Source: Haemonchus contortus (lineage: Eukaryota; Nematoda; Chromadorea; Rhabditida; Trichostrongylidae). Taken from it: a stretch of 64,000 nt of DNA. Positions 1-11,820 of this stretch are shown here, one piece after another. The DNA is taken from the NCBI GenBank assembly GCA_000469685.2, contig LS997566.1, forward strand, positions 46,238,389 through 46,302,388, written 5' to 3'. The translations under genes were made by a program, and so were the position numbers. Numbering within the stretch: the stretch's first letter is position 1; each line of letters starts with the position of its first letter. The notes below the pieces were generated by a model. That model saw only the letters and a list, made by a program, of their open reading frames with translations, searched no databases and was not told the origin of the DNA.

Positions 1-2060
1 AGCACTTGATCAAGATCTGGCTTCGAGATGTCCTCGGGTCAGGGGCATGGCGGTGATAGTCACACGTGGCACGAGATGACTCCCTCAACATACACATCAC
101 GAGCCATGCGAGGAATTCTTATAATATTTCTAAGTATGACAACTTGTAACCTTCGTCCTTCTCTACTAAAACCAGAACTGCTTGAGGTTGTATTCGTTCA
201 TCCCGTTTCCAAGTAAACGAGAAAAAAATGAGGGCGTTCCAACAAGTACTGCTGAAGAGGCTGGGAAACTGAGCTGTTTACTACTGTAACAAACAACAGT
301 AATCGGTTTACAAAGTTAAATTTGATGCCTGAAAATAGACTAGTGGAGCCTAGATGAAACGCTTGGGTATCAGAAGTTTTTGCCTTCTTCTTATCTACAA
401 AAGCATCAATTCGTAAGCATGAACGATAAAACTCTGACAAGTACATACAGTCGCTGAGCCGTCATGTGGACTAGGAATAGCAGCGTCTTGGGACTGTACT
501 TGGATGAGCATAAATATTTCAAGTTTGTAAAGAAGTTTGAATGGAAAGTTCAAAACCAAGGGGAGATTCACGTCGTTATTCTCTGATCTAAGACGTTCTG
601 GGCCTGTGAGCTACAATTGGCTCCCAGAAGTGTTCACCTAGGTCCCACAAACACATTCAATTACCCCTACAGTTCCCACTCGAACTCAGTTGCATGGCAT
701 AAACCGAAGCAATTATTAGACACCCAGTGCTTCACCACTTCAAATCGGACTGATCCCTCATTAGGATTGTAGATGAAAGCGCTCTCCAACAGGGTATAAT
801 GATGCCACGAAGAGACCAGTATAGAGCCTGAACTATGATCAGAAAGCCAACAAGTAGGTGAAAAATAAACTTCATGACTCTCAAAACCAATCACTGAAAA
901 AGGTTCTATGAAATCCTTGTAGTTATTGCAATCTGATTTGTCAACTGAATAGCTTCACTGCCTCACTACAGTCCATTCCTCATAAGGGCACCTCCGCATA
1001 AAGAGGGACCCCGTCTTCTGCCGTATATGCCGTAGTTGTTGTAACCTTAAAAAGATGAGTATAAAAATCTGGTAGCATGAAGCAGAACAAGGCTTCTCCA
1101 TTGAACGTATTGGGAAGAAAAAGAAAAGTTTTTCTCAATACTGATTGCCATTAAGTAACGTTGACGGACTTTCGTAGCTCAATGTGCATGCTCGAAGAGT
1201 TCTGAGTTGCTTTGTTGATTTTGTTTCGGGAAGGAGCCACCTAAAAAAATTTTTTTATCAGTTCCATTTGTAGGTGTTCATGTTAACTGAACTGACTACT
1301 AAAAAATATTACAACAGAACATAAAAAAATATTTGCCAAATATCAAGTTCGTCAACGTCCTACCTATCACTACAATCATTAAAAGACACATGAATCGTAG
1401 ATGTTCCATTTTGGAAACACAGTTTAGTTAAGCAGGCTAGGTTTTTTGAATAATATAAGTCATTCTGACTAATTATTGGAAAAGTTGTGATGTAATATTG
1501 TTCAAAGTAATTCCATACAACTAACATTCAAAAACTCTTTCTTTGATGATATTTTTCAAAGATTCATTACTGACGTGGTATTGTAGCGATGCCAGCAGTT
1601 GCCGACGGATGGACACGTCCGTTGTACTTTCTTGACTTTTGAGCACCTTAACAAATTTTTCTTTGAAAAAACATTTGATTCCATCGATTACGAAAATTGA
1701 AGAAGCTTCAGTGAATGCTTGAATGCTTCAAATATTGAGGCTCTGACCAAGACTAATATCATTTCACCCTTTTCTTAAAAGGTCGAAATGATGCTGAATG
1801 ATTGTGTAGGTGAATGGGTAGTACTCCACAAAATAGGTATGGCAGTCTTCCGGGATTTCATTTGAATTGAGGTTTGAAACTGCTCAAAGGGAGGCAAATT
1901 TCCTGGTACATGGTTGTCGGGCTCCAACAAAGGGGATGAAACCGTAACAATGAACTTATAAACCTGTTTCTCCACAGAAATGGGAACAGAAATATGGATC
2001 CATAGCTGTATGAGGTCTTTGCAAGATAGGTTTCCTTTAGCACAGTCACTTGCCGGAAAT
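1..2060. other. no identifiable gene
   Basis: AT-rich sequence with only short open frames. None shows a recognisable domain together with splice sites. No tRNA, MITE or SINE homology was seen here. Confidence 0.5.
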
Positions 2061-2345
2061 TTGAGAGGACTGGTGTATTGTGTGCAGTGGTAAGGGGAGC
2101 ACTACCACAAAATCATCGTCCAGGGAACGAATCCCGGAACAGTATTCGCTTAGGGAACAGGCCTCCATCCTTTCAGAGACGCTTATTCGGTAGCAAACTT
2201 GTCTAGGAGGATATTCGCACTGACTTATTCGTCGGCTGGCCATCCCTAGGTTGTAAAGGCCAGATCCGGGTTCGCAACGATACTACGATTCCGATAAAAA
2301 GTCAAATACGAGGCCTAGATAAACGGATTAATCCGATAACACCAC
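2061..2345 (+). repeat. old tRNA-derived SINE copy
   Basis: This is a diverged copy of the SINE best preserved at 9611-9904. The same blocks occur in the same order: an A-box-like head with GCAGTGG, a GAATCCC T-arm remnant, a body with CTTGTCTAGGAGGATA and GGCTGGCCATC, then the ACTACGATTC and AAGTC tail. It lies just downstream of the srx receptor gene, between its stop codon and the window start. Confidence 0.7.
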
Positions 2346-2363
2346 AGACCTTGCGCCTTATCC

Positions 2364-2369
2364 TTTATT
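2364..2369 (-). terminator. possible poly(A) signal of the srx receptor gene
   Basis: Plus-strand TTTATT reads AATAAA on the minus strand, about 405 nt beyond the stop codon at 2774. No closer canonical signal was seen. The 3' UTR would then include a dispersed repeat. Confidence 0.35.
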
Positions 2370-2410
2370 TATTCACTTATTTAAACAACTTATTCTGTAA
2401 GGCGAAGCAC

Positions 2411-2740
2411 TGTAGAACAAGAAATCGAATAAGCCCGAATCTACAGAGCAAACTTTCAACCAGGTGTGCCTAAAACATTTTCAATGCAGTAAATTCTGTA
2501 CTCGATGGAAAGTTCGAAATACTGTAATCGTTTGTTATGAGTTTTTGTATGTTACCCTTTTCCATGGGCCATGATCTGCGCCTTTACAGTTGGAACTTGG
2601 GTGTCACTATTGATATGTGTTCGCGCGGGTAACTCTCCACACCAACCGAAGCTCACTTTGCAACGGTGCATTCTGCTGCGACACTTTCTTTTTTCATGAT
2701 TCCTTATCTCATTCTCTTCAATTTACACCTCCTCCTTAAT
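2411..2740 (+). repeat. dispersed repeat, copy 1
   Basis: About 330 bp matching 11821-12165 in the same orientation. Shared blocks include TGTAGAACAA at the left end, TTTTTGTATGTTACC, CGCGCGGGTAACT and a nearly perfect run through GAAGCTCACTTTGCAACGG to CACTTTCTTTTTTCATG. No terminal inverted repeats or coding capacity were seen. In both copies a SINE lies immediately to the left. Confidence 0.75.
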
Positions 2741-2773
2741 ATTTCTCGAACTTATCCGACAATGGTAAAACCC

Positions 2774-5700
2774 TCAATCGCTCAATCTTTTCCACTTACA
2801 TGAATTCCACGGTAAAATCGTGCACAGGAATCGTCGAAATTCCTTGTTGAGCGTGATGATTATAATGCTGTAAAGAAAAAAACTATTTTAATTAAATTGA
2901 AAATACTGCTCACAATGAATATTTGAACTTTTTGTGCAAGGTCGTCCATTTCCCCTCCCGATATCGCTTGTCCCCATCTGTTTGCATAGACCTTACATAC
3001 GGACCAACGTTTTTTCTCGGAGACGGGCCCCCTTCCTGACTTTAAAACCTTGCCGTTTTATGCTCCCCAGGCTAATCAAGTAGGTCGGCATTTGGAACTT
3101 CAATGGGATCTCAGGGAATCCAGACACGTTTCTATTATCTTCATCCCAGTAATAATTTCAATTCAAACTCACGCATCGCTGAGGTGTACAACATTCCACG
3201 CCAATGTCGTCAGTGACCAAACCGCCCATTTATTCTGGAATAGCCAACCAAAAAAGAAGTACGTACTGAGCTCGACAGCGAATACAACGCCTTGGGCAAC
3301 AGTCTGAATACAGTTTTAATAGACAAGTCACCAAACGAGACATGGACAGAGTTTACGAATATTTAGCGCGCGGTCGCGAAGCGGTCTTCGCTATGTATGG
3401 GTTCTGATCAGAGGGAACAGTCGTCTGACACGACTCGAAATATTTTATAAATTCACTTGCACACATCACTGAAGAAGTCAGGTTGCCAGGGCAGACCGCT
3501 ACGCATCCGCACGCTCATTTTCCATGAATTACGATCTTGTCTTCGAATATTTACGTGCTTATTAGGCTGATGCGTGGGGGACATACAGATGTTCATGTTT
3601 CGCTATAGAGTTGATAAACTCGTGAACTAACTGAGCGTAGCATTTACAAAATAAATGAAGATCGATCTGACCTGTTTTAATAGATTCATGTCTGCTTTCC
3701 TTTTTGATGCAGTCACAAGGCGAATAGCCTTAGCCATCTGGAATACCAGTTATCATTAAGGATTTGACTAACGAATGTAAATGAAGTGCCAAGTGGCATA
3801 CTCCCACAAGCAGGTCCAAGGATAATTGAAATATGGTGAAATATTGAATTTATTTGTTTATTCATTTGTTCAGTCACGTTCTTGTAGTGTGGCATTTAAA
3901 GAAGCATTAGAGAGTAGGGAGCATATAGACGAGTAGGGATTCGGTAATTCCCAAGAGAATAGATAATGCCATGCCATGAACTCCGGCTCAAGTTTGCAGA
4001 AGTATTCAAATCTAAATAAGCTGAGCCAATAAACTAGCTTCCGGAGTTCGAATATGTCCAGCTTTTCCTGCCAAATTAGCCTGAAACCAATTAGTAGGAA
4101 ATTTTTCAGGACGGGATTGGGTATCGGCCGAAAGGGACATAACCCTGATATTGTCCCCTCAACTGGGGAAATTCAGAATTTAGCATAGTGACAAATCTTG
4201 AACTGTCCTGTTACTCTAAAGTATTCCGTATTTACGGACACCAACTTAAGACTAACGAAAGGATGGGCCTGAGATATTTCACACAATCAAAAATGATCCG
4301 GTGGAACGTCATTATTTCAAGCTTACAGTCCCAGTATGCAGCAGCAAGGAGAATACTAATAGATTTTCACTTATTGACTTGTTCATTTAGTTGGCTTGCT
4401 CACACCGAAAACTTTTTATCTTCTCTTCGAGATGCTCCTTTGAGACGTTCTATGTACTGCTCTATCACGGTAGAAGTGCATAATATGGAGAGAGCAATGA
4501 ATGCGATGGAAGGCTCAAAAAGCTTTTCCAGGAAAAGGAAAAGAAGCAAAGGAACTAGATGCACTGCAAAAACACATCAATACCTTCAATATTAATTAAC
4601 GTTCTAGGTACAGACCTTGAAAACCCTTCACCTGTATGGAAGTGAGCCTGTACTTGATTACTGATGTTGTGTCAATGATAGCAATTAGGGTCACTATGGA
4701 TACGTCTTGACTAAAATCAAAATATCGCAACCATCCGCATTCCTGGAACGATTGAATTTCATATTTCAATGCAAAGAAGAGCCAGTGCCAAATGGCATGC
4801 TACCACCGACAAAGTCTAGGCATCGAGTTTCAACTATGAATTGCTAGGGCCGAAAGATTTGAGTAGACTCACTACCTCTAGTCCCTTCTGATTCAAATGA
4901 GTTCACTACCTTTCATTCCTTCCCTCTTTTTGGGATAGCTTTGACTTTGTAGGACTAGGAGAATGAACTACATAGTTAGCAGGTTCAAGCTGGAACATTA
5001 CCTCGTTAGAGCTGAAGATGAATGTGTAAATCGCATCCGAATAGTGGAATGAGCAGATGCCTGAATGGGAAATTCACAGGTCAGAAAAGAAACAGAATTC
5101 TATGATGGGGCAGATTGCATTTGAGAAATACCCTTTTTCATTCCTTAGATTCCGATTGTACCCTGTCAGTACTACCCGGCGCGCACTAAATTTGAATATC
5201 GGAAAAAGACATATGCAAATCGGTCAAAAAGTCCCACTTCAAACGGCTTCCTTAAATAAGGCATGTAGTCCGCAAGAGTACCTGGAGCACTTAAATTCAC
5301 GGTTCAAGATTACATGGGTTTCCAAGGTTTCCCCTGAAATGAACTTCGAAAATCTGAGGGTAGCGCAAGGGATTCTGTCGGATTTGAAAAGCAGTTTAAA
5401 TAGGGTTTTATAAGGTCCCCAAAACTAGCTTAGCTTACGTATAGGCCCAAAGGTGGACGAGCCGGGGCACACACGTTATAGGCAGAAAGCTTACTGTACC
5501 CACGCGATGACATACACATTTGGGCAGCTCGTCCAAGTACCCATACCGAGAAGTATATAATAGTATTCATAATTGTCTATGTGCAGGACTCACTTCCTCT
5601 ACGAAGTAAGATTGGTAGAAGAATAGCTAGCGTCCATATAATGACGATTATGATGGTAGTGTTGCGATTACTGAAACGATGCATGTAATATATGGTTCCA

Positions 5701-8700
5701 GTACAAAAATTAACAAGGGACCTGAATATCTTCGGTATAAATGCGAAAAAGTTGCCTTTATGCAGTGTGGTGATAGTACGTTCCCATTATGGCGTTTGGT
5801 TGTGCTCAGCCGGTAGGGAGGTCGGCCATGTCATAATCACAGCAAAGCATAGAGTTCAGAATACCCGAACTCATTCAGGACTTACAGATCTAACAAAACT
5901 TCCGCCGTTTTTGGAGAGAACTGAGATCAGAAGGCTGTGATGCTCTCATAAGAGCTGAATCCCCTACCCTTTGGTTCTTTACGCTCTGATCAACCGGCTT
6001 TTCGATCGCTTTTCAGTGAGGTCTCTCACATTGGAATGATACGATAAAGATGAAATGAGCGATTGCAAAGCACGTGGGGCCAGTAGGTTTTGTAGGGATG
6101 CCCATCCCTTTTTCGATAACAATGAACCCACTAATTCTTAGAATTCAGTAGCATACCTGAAGTGAATATAGTACTTTATTGGGAAGTAGATGGCTGACAT
6201 TCGATTAATGGAGATGACCAGATGGGAAAATATGCAGATATCATAACAGATCAGCAGAAGGATACCAACATAACCAGAAGAATCTCTCATGAATTGTATG
6301 TCACTGAAAAGGAATGTGAATTGAATGAAATCCAAATAGCTAACTCAACTCTTCCAAATTAGCAACTTGACCGTATAGCCAACTCAACTCGCCCAAATTA
6401 TGCAATTAAGCGCAAGCTGTGGGAAAACCAGCTATGTACTCACTAATTTGACTTCTTTGAGGGAAAAAGGGTTTTTCTACAGCTTTTGGACGTTCCCCAC
6501 CGCCCATGATCACAGATCTCGTTAGGCCTAAACAACATGCGGGAAATCCCTGTATAGTCCATTGTTTACGTAGAAAGTCGTTTCTAATGAACTGAGAAAT
6601 GATGGGCCTCTGATTCGACGCGCTCAACTCTTCACTGCCAGCGAAAAAATTGCTATAGAACTAACTAGATAAACCATCAGATTAAACTAACCGCGATCCT
6701 TCGTTTTACATAATACAGGTGGCTGTAGCTTGAGTTCCCAGGAGTAGTCCTACTTGCTTCTATGGAAGGAACCTGGAACTTGAGGTGGAGGTTGTATCAT
6801 ATTGACCTGTGACCGCGCGGGTCACCCTCGCCCCCTTCCCCCAAGGAAGTTCATATTGATCCGACACACTGCCTCTTCTCAATCTTCGTTGTCTACCTTA
6901 CTCAAAACTCTTCAAATTTTCCTAACTCGTCTTTTTTCTTCTACACCCAACGACTCTCCCACTTTGCCCTCCTCCCCGCTCGCCTCGTTTCAAAGGATTA
7001 CACAGGATCCTAATTTTTGTTTATGTTCTAATTTTTTTGTGAAGCCATCTGCCTGAGGGGACTAAGAACCTATCCACCAAAGCGAGTGCAAGTCGCTTGA
7101 GTCGCTTGAGTCATTCAATTTTTTTTCCTGCAAGCTTCAATTGTCGTTTGACTTGGTTTTTGTGAAAAAATACTTACAAAAACACCATGGGCACATAATA
7201 GAAGGCGAACAGAGCGCATAGAAAAGTTTCTCCTGTGGCTTGACTAGCTGTTAGTCGTCCAAATGCATTGTTCAGCGTTGGTATGGCACGAGCAAACATC
7301 GCCACCAATGCATTGCATATGGCTCCAGGGAAAGCTACCTGGAATTTGACATTATGTCTGTTATCGTGAAGCCGAAAAGTAGAGATCATCCTTATTAAGT
7401 AGGTAAGACGGCTGTGACATGTGAGCTCAACCCGGTCAGTTAGATTCGTGTGATTCGTGCATGTCATCCGTTTCCCATGATGGTATTATACAGCCTACAC
7501 AAATTCCTTCAGCTCAGCTCTAATTCACCTGTCACAGACCTATGCAGCGTTTGTTACTTTCTATGTTGGGATTATGAATGGAACGATAGGAATGATCTTG
7601 TCAGCTTTCCAGGTCAATTTTCTGGCAGAAGCTGATGATAGCGATGGGGAAATCAATTTGCCTTTCCAGACTAATAGCTTGGACAACCGTCTTTGACTTA
7701 TCCGCAGTTGGCAGCATGAGATTACTTTATCGAGCAAAATAATTTAAAATTATTCGAAGCCAGGGTCGTGAAATAGGATGGCCGTGATGCAATGTAACCA
7801 GGCCTATTAATTTCATTGAAGGGAACAGGGTGTGGTTTAACATAGTTCAAAAGGGAAAAACATATTGAAGTGAAATAAAGCAATTCGAGCCCAATTCGTG
7901 TAGTTTTTGACCATTTCTTACCCCCTTGAAACGTTCTACAGAACTGATTATTACTTCATTGTTTAATGGGGTTTTCTAGCTGGTGTTCGCGATGTGAAAT
8001 TTATCCCAAAGGATCCCGTAATAGAAAGAATGCAGCCTTGGATGGGGAGACGGGCGTTAGGAACGATTTTGGGCAATCGATTCGCCGCACGCGGCTGTCG
8101 CGGACCACTCATTCGCCGTTATTACAGCTCTAGCGTTCTTCATACAGCTCAATCGGTATGCGATCATTATTTTATGCATAATTCTACTATTAGTACTTTT
8201 GTTCTTGTATTTCTTACCTACCGCTACATCCTGCTACATTCCTTCGCGCGCGACGCTCCTCTCACCGCGACGCGACCATTTCGTTCCTAATGCACCATAC
8301 CCCCTTGGATGGGACTCGAACTCGTACACGCGTGCTTTCCCCGTGCTCTTGTCCCTATATTATAAAGACTGCGTTTGATTACTGTCCGCTGATCAACTAC
8401 ATCTGCGCAGCCAATTTTTTAGATGTCTGGGCAGAATTTTCTTTTAAAATGATCTGCGACTTCTATACTTTGAACCTTTTTACTTGATCCCCATGCTATC
8501 TTCTTGGAAGTCGCCACCACCACTAGTAAGCCTTCAAAAAATATTTGCATACTTTTTCTGTACTGGGAATTTTTGGGAGACGGGCGTTAGGAACGATTTT
8601 GGGTAATCGATTTGCCGCACGCGGCTGTCGCGGACCACTCATTCGCCGTTATTACAGCTCTAGCGTTCTTCATACAGCTCAATCAATATGCGATCATTAT

Positions 8701-9236
8701 TTTATGCATAATTCTACTATTAGTACTTTTGCTCTTGTATTTCTTACCTACTGCTGCATCCTGCTACATTCCTTCGCGCGCGACGCCCCTCTCACCGCGA
8801 CGCGACCATTTCGTTCCTAACGCACCACACCCGGAATTTTTCAGAAATCTCAGAATGAATCTTGTTCTACTTTTTCCACAAATTAATGTGGTATCAACGT
8901 ACAAACTGGAATAGGATTTTTCTTCCAATTGCCGTTTCGGCTTGATTAGAAGCAGTATATGTCTGGAATTAAAAATGGGTTTGTTGACTTGATGTTGTTG
9001 AAAACTTCTACAAATTGTTGTAAATGATTGAAGCGATATTTACTCCCTCCATCTATGTGAGTTACAAGACTAATTAAGGTAACCAAAGGGTATGAGATTT
9101 CTGAAGCAAATTCGAAATATGTAGAAACAAATAAGTCAAAAGAATAGTTATTTACCGCAAATATAATTGCAGCCGCAATTTTACGGTCTCGAGCTGCTAC
9201 CGATTCTTCTTCGCTTGTCGTGTCCGAATCGTTCAT
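2774..9236 (-). CDS. serpentine receptor class x (Srx) 7TM chemoreceptor, 9 exons, 308 aa
   Basis: Exons (minus strand): 9236-9156, 7338-7178, 6303-6157, 5670-5594, 5060-5002, 4742-4632, 3737-3672, 3303-3173, 2867-2774. Every junction is GT/AG and phases agree, giving 927 nt with one stop. The protein has seven hydrophobic segments: about residues 19-42, 58-81, 90-113, 134-153, 188-204, 235-256 and 263-284. Family hallmarks are visible: FGRLTASQ before TM2 (53-60), CYDICIFSHL then INRM in TM3, SNRNT before TM4, paired loop cysteines (158, 177), KRK..MNLLKQ before TM6, NKWAVWSLTTLAW and the LNKEFR end of TM7. Srx proteins are nematode-specific GPCR-like receptors, typically about 300 aa in chemosensory neuron membranes; the ligand is unknown. 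The ATG follows a TATACAG acceptor by one base, suggesting trans-splicing. Intron 1 (1.8 kb) holds two MITEs. The gene looks intact. Which srx subgroup it belongs to cannot be read from the sequence. Confidence 0.93.
6795..6890 (+). repeat. possible third, partial copy of the 2411/11821 repeat
   Basis: The stretch ATTGACCTGTGACCGCGCGG followed by a C-rich segment resembles ATTGATATGTGATCGCGCGG in the two longer copies. Similarity fades within about 100 bp. It lies in intron 2 of the srx gene. Confidence 0.35.
7494..7696 (+). other. exon-like open frame inside srx intron 1, opposite strand
   Basis: After an acceptor-like TTATACAG a frame stays open for 67 codons to TGA at 7694-7696. It contains a hydrophobic stretch (TYAAFVTFYVGIMNGTIGMI) and then an acidic, soluble tail ending NSLDNRL. 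It could be the last exon of a membrane protein on the plus strand, but no upstream exon or family was recognised. Chance is a real alternative, because frames of this length are common in the window. Confidence 0.2.
8045..8302 (+). mobile_element. 258-bp MITE, copy 1 (9-bp target duplication)
   Basis: The element starts GGGAGACGGGCGTTAGGAAC and ends with TCGTTCCTAATGCACCATACCC. The imperfect terminal inverted repeats share GC(G/A)TTAGGAACGA about 9-11 bp in from the ends. It is flanked by the direct repeat CCTTGGATG at 8036-8044 and 8303-8311. It has no transposase coding capacity. A 9-bp duplication is usual for Mutator-like elements, so a non-autonomous Mutator-type MITE is the first guess. 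It lies in intron 1 of the srx gene. Confidence 0.88.
8575..8832 (+). mobile_element. 258-bp MITE, copy 2 (9-bp target duplication)
   Basis: Same length and ends as the copy at 8045 and nearly identical to it, with about a dozen substitutions noticed. It is flanked by GGAATTTTT at 8566-8574 and 8833-8841. It inserted in the same orientation 272 bp from copy 1, in the same intron. The different flanking duplication shows an independent insertion rather than a local tandem duplication. Confidence 0.9.
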
Positions 9237-9610
9237 TCTGTATACGGTAAAGTACAGTATGAAATAACGATCATCACAAAAGTATGGACGGGGACCATAG
9301 GAGGTGAGCGTTTGAAAAAGAAAATCTAGTGGATATTCTCTGAAGGAGAGGATATAGCAGAGGGGAAACTAGCCGTTGTCACGTGCATAAGAGGTGTATC
9401 GATCCCTATTCATAATAACAGTGTCTGCTTCTTTACAAAGTAGTCATTAAAGCTGAATGAAAGGTAAAATTTTATACTGAAATTGAATCGATCCCCCTTT
9501 TCTTTTAGATAATGAGCGTTGAGTGATAAATATCAGTTTACTGTCACTAGTTGATCATAGGTTTACATCTATGAATTACCGCTAAAATATCCATGAAGTA
9601 TCTGTAAAAC

Positions 9611-9904
9611 GGGCGGAGGTGGTGTAGTGGCAAGTGGCGCACTATATCACATGCACGGTCAGGGGTTCGAATTCCGGATCGATGCCCGCCTAGGCCAACC
9701 AAGCCTTCCATCCCTCCGGAGTCGGTGAATAGGTACCAGACTCGTCTGGGAGGATAAAAGTACTGACTTGTACATCGGCCGGCCACCGCAAGTCATTGTA
9801 TAGGCCACATACGCTCTCATTACGCCACTACGATTCTGAATGGAAGTCAAGTGCGGGGGCGCATCCCTCAGACGGGACTGATTAACGCCAAAAACTTTAT
9901 CCTT
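9611..9904 (+). mobile_element. tRNA-derived SINE, best-preserved copy, with 12-bp target duplication
   Basis: The head resembles a tRNA. It has an A-box-like TGGTGTAGTGG and, about 40 bp on, a B-box GGTTCGAATTC in a T-arm-like context. The body has CTTCCATCCCTCCGGAGTCG, TACCAGACTCGTCTGGGAGG and CGGCCGGCCACC, and the 3' end carries a TTTATCC-type tail. Perfect 12-bp direct repeats TATCTGTAAAAC flank it at 9599-9610 and 9905-9916, the mark of LINE-mediated retroposition. Other copies in this window: 2061, 11601 (minus), 20171, 41891, 44811, 45715 and 45843 (minus), 50832. Confidence 0.88.
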
Positions 9905-9916
9905 TATCTGTAAAAC

Positions 9917-11600
9917 TCCCACATAGTCCAGATTCTTTAGTAGTGTTCTAGAATTTTCCATAGAAGTACGTACTGTAAGAAGCTACTGAAGCAGTTATTC
10001 TTTGATGCCTGGAACAAAGCGATCGAGGAGACAGTAAAGAGCCCTGGAATGTTGAATCCAGTATGCCAAGGAGGCTATTATATGTCCCGTTCAAACAAGC
10101 AGTAATCATAGACTACCAATGGTTACACGCTTACAGTTAAGATAAGTTATTTTTTTATTTGGCATCGGTTATTTTTTTTTTATTTTCTCATATTGACTTT
10201 GTAGTTATTAGACAGGGAGAAATTTAAAAGTATCAATGAGTTAAAAGAAACTTGTAAAGATCAAACCGGCACAGCTGAAAGCTGCTTGTGGGTGCACTAT
10301 GTTTCAAGTATTTTGTTTTTCCTCATATGCTTTGTTTCTGGTTCCTGCATGAAATCTACCCATGCTCGAAATGTGTTAATAAATAAATAAACAAGTAAAC
10401 AAATAACGAGGGTAGAGAATTTGCACTGAAAAGTTCCCTGTTAGCTGCTTATTGTTTAAATATGGACTTCAGGATAGTCAGGCACATAATTACAGTACAA
10501 GTACTAGAAATCAAAAGGGCTCCGATCGGGTAAAGGCACTGGCGATTAATGCAATTTTGGGGGGACCCCAGTTATCAGCATTATAAGGCTCACAGTGAGA
10601 TCAGGTGGGCACTTGCAGCCAAGAACGGGTTTTACTTGACGAGATTAGTTGATCCCCAGATCCGATTGTGGTAGCGGCGCCATGTGCCATTCGTCCATCA
10701 TTATCTCCCCAAAGCATTATGACTAAGTGCTTCAGTAATAGCTGAGTGCAGAAAAACCGAGTCAATTAAAATAGGTCTAGAAACACCTGTGTAGGCTTAG
10801 AGTAAAGCTGGAAATGGCTTTATGCAGAGCTGTGGCTGATACTGCAAATGTTTTTATTACTTGCTGCTTGCTAATTACTATGATTGTTACCTAATGAATA
10901 GGTTTCACCTGAAGCAGTTAGCAAGACGATGAAAACAAGGAAACCCGAGATTCGTCATCTATGTACCTTTACTGGGAAGGACCAAAAAACCTATTCACCT
11001 GGGAACAATCCAATCACTAGGAATACCAGCAACCTATTCATTAGGGAACAATAGTAGTCATTAGCGGCAAAATTTTTGCAGTGATCATATCCCATATGGG
11101 GTCATCCTTAACCCACGAACCCACAGAAAATGAGCTTTTCCCCAACTGTTAACTTGCTGCTAGTTACAGTCATATTTCTGTAACATGTGTAGTATAGATA
11201 AGTGATTTTATGAAGAGCAAAAAAAGAGTCTGATCGAGGTCCGCTGAGATAAAAGTTTGACGTAGAATTGTTGACGGAAGGGGTCGTTTTGGAGATACCT
11301 ACTTCTCGAGTTACGCCATGCACTCAACTTCTTTTTGAATTGCAAAAATAACTAAAGCACATCCGAAGCTCAATAGCTGGCTAGATAGGGCTTATTGGAA
11401 GCCAATGCCCCCCTGGAAATGAGCAGTTCTGTTAGCAGTTGATCAACGTCGAAGTAGTAGATAAGTAGCAGGTTTCGTGAACCTGATCCGTCAAGTATGG
11501 CAATTCTCTATCAAAAGAGATTCCCCTCTACTGTGCTAGAAGAGAAGGCGCTATTGGAAAATGGAGTAGAAATTGAAGAATGAAAAGGATGAAGTCCTGA
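9917..11600. other. no identifiable gene
   Basis: Only short open frames without recognisable domains. T-rich and A-rich tracts lie near 10150-10190 and 10380-10410. Confidence 0.5.
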
Positions 11601-11803
11601 GGCGTCAGTTAATCCTGTCTGAGGGATGAGCCCCGCAATCACTTTCATTCAGAATTGTAGTGGCACATTGAATGCGTACGAGGCCCACACAATGACTTGC
11701 GTTGGCCAGCCGAAGCATAAGCAGTATGCCTAACCTCTCAGACGAGTCTGGTTCAAATTGAAGATCCAAGAAGGGTGGATTGGCCTGGGCAGATCAGGGA
11801 TTC
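11601..11803 (-). repeat. 5'-truncated SINE copy
   Basis: Reverse-oriented copy of the 9611 SINE. Its 3' end (GATTAACTGACGCC on the minus strand) is at 11601. It runs through the ACAATTCTGAATGAAAG, GGCTGGCCAACGCAAGTCATTG and CCAGACTCGTCTGAGAGG blocks to the T-arm region near 11803. The tRNA-like head with the A box is missing, as expected for incomplete reverse transcription. Confidence 0.7.
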
Positions 11804-11820
11804 ACTCAACAGAATAGCTT

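Noticed and set aside
3173..3303. Apparent frameshift in srx exon 8 between YFFF and NKWAVW
   Set aside because: It came from miscounting a T run on the minus strand. The sequence has six T there, and with six the exon reads through in one frame to the expected donor phase.
4188..4595. 135-codon plus-strand open frame
   Set aside because: It lies wholly inside srx intron 6, has no recognisable domain and no good splice context, and resembles chance.
7174..7340. Reading the minus-strand TM-like exon as part of a folate/MFS transporter
   Set aside because: FGRLTASQ and the following TM2 pattern, plus eight further phase-compatible exons, fit Srx instead.
7994..8914. Repeated open frames containing GRRALGTILGNRFAARGC
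   Set aside because: They are translations of the two MITE copies. The third, older copy does not preserve the frame.
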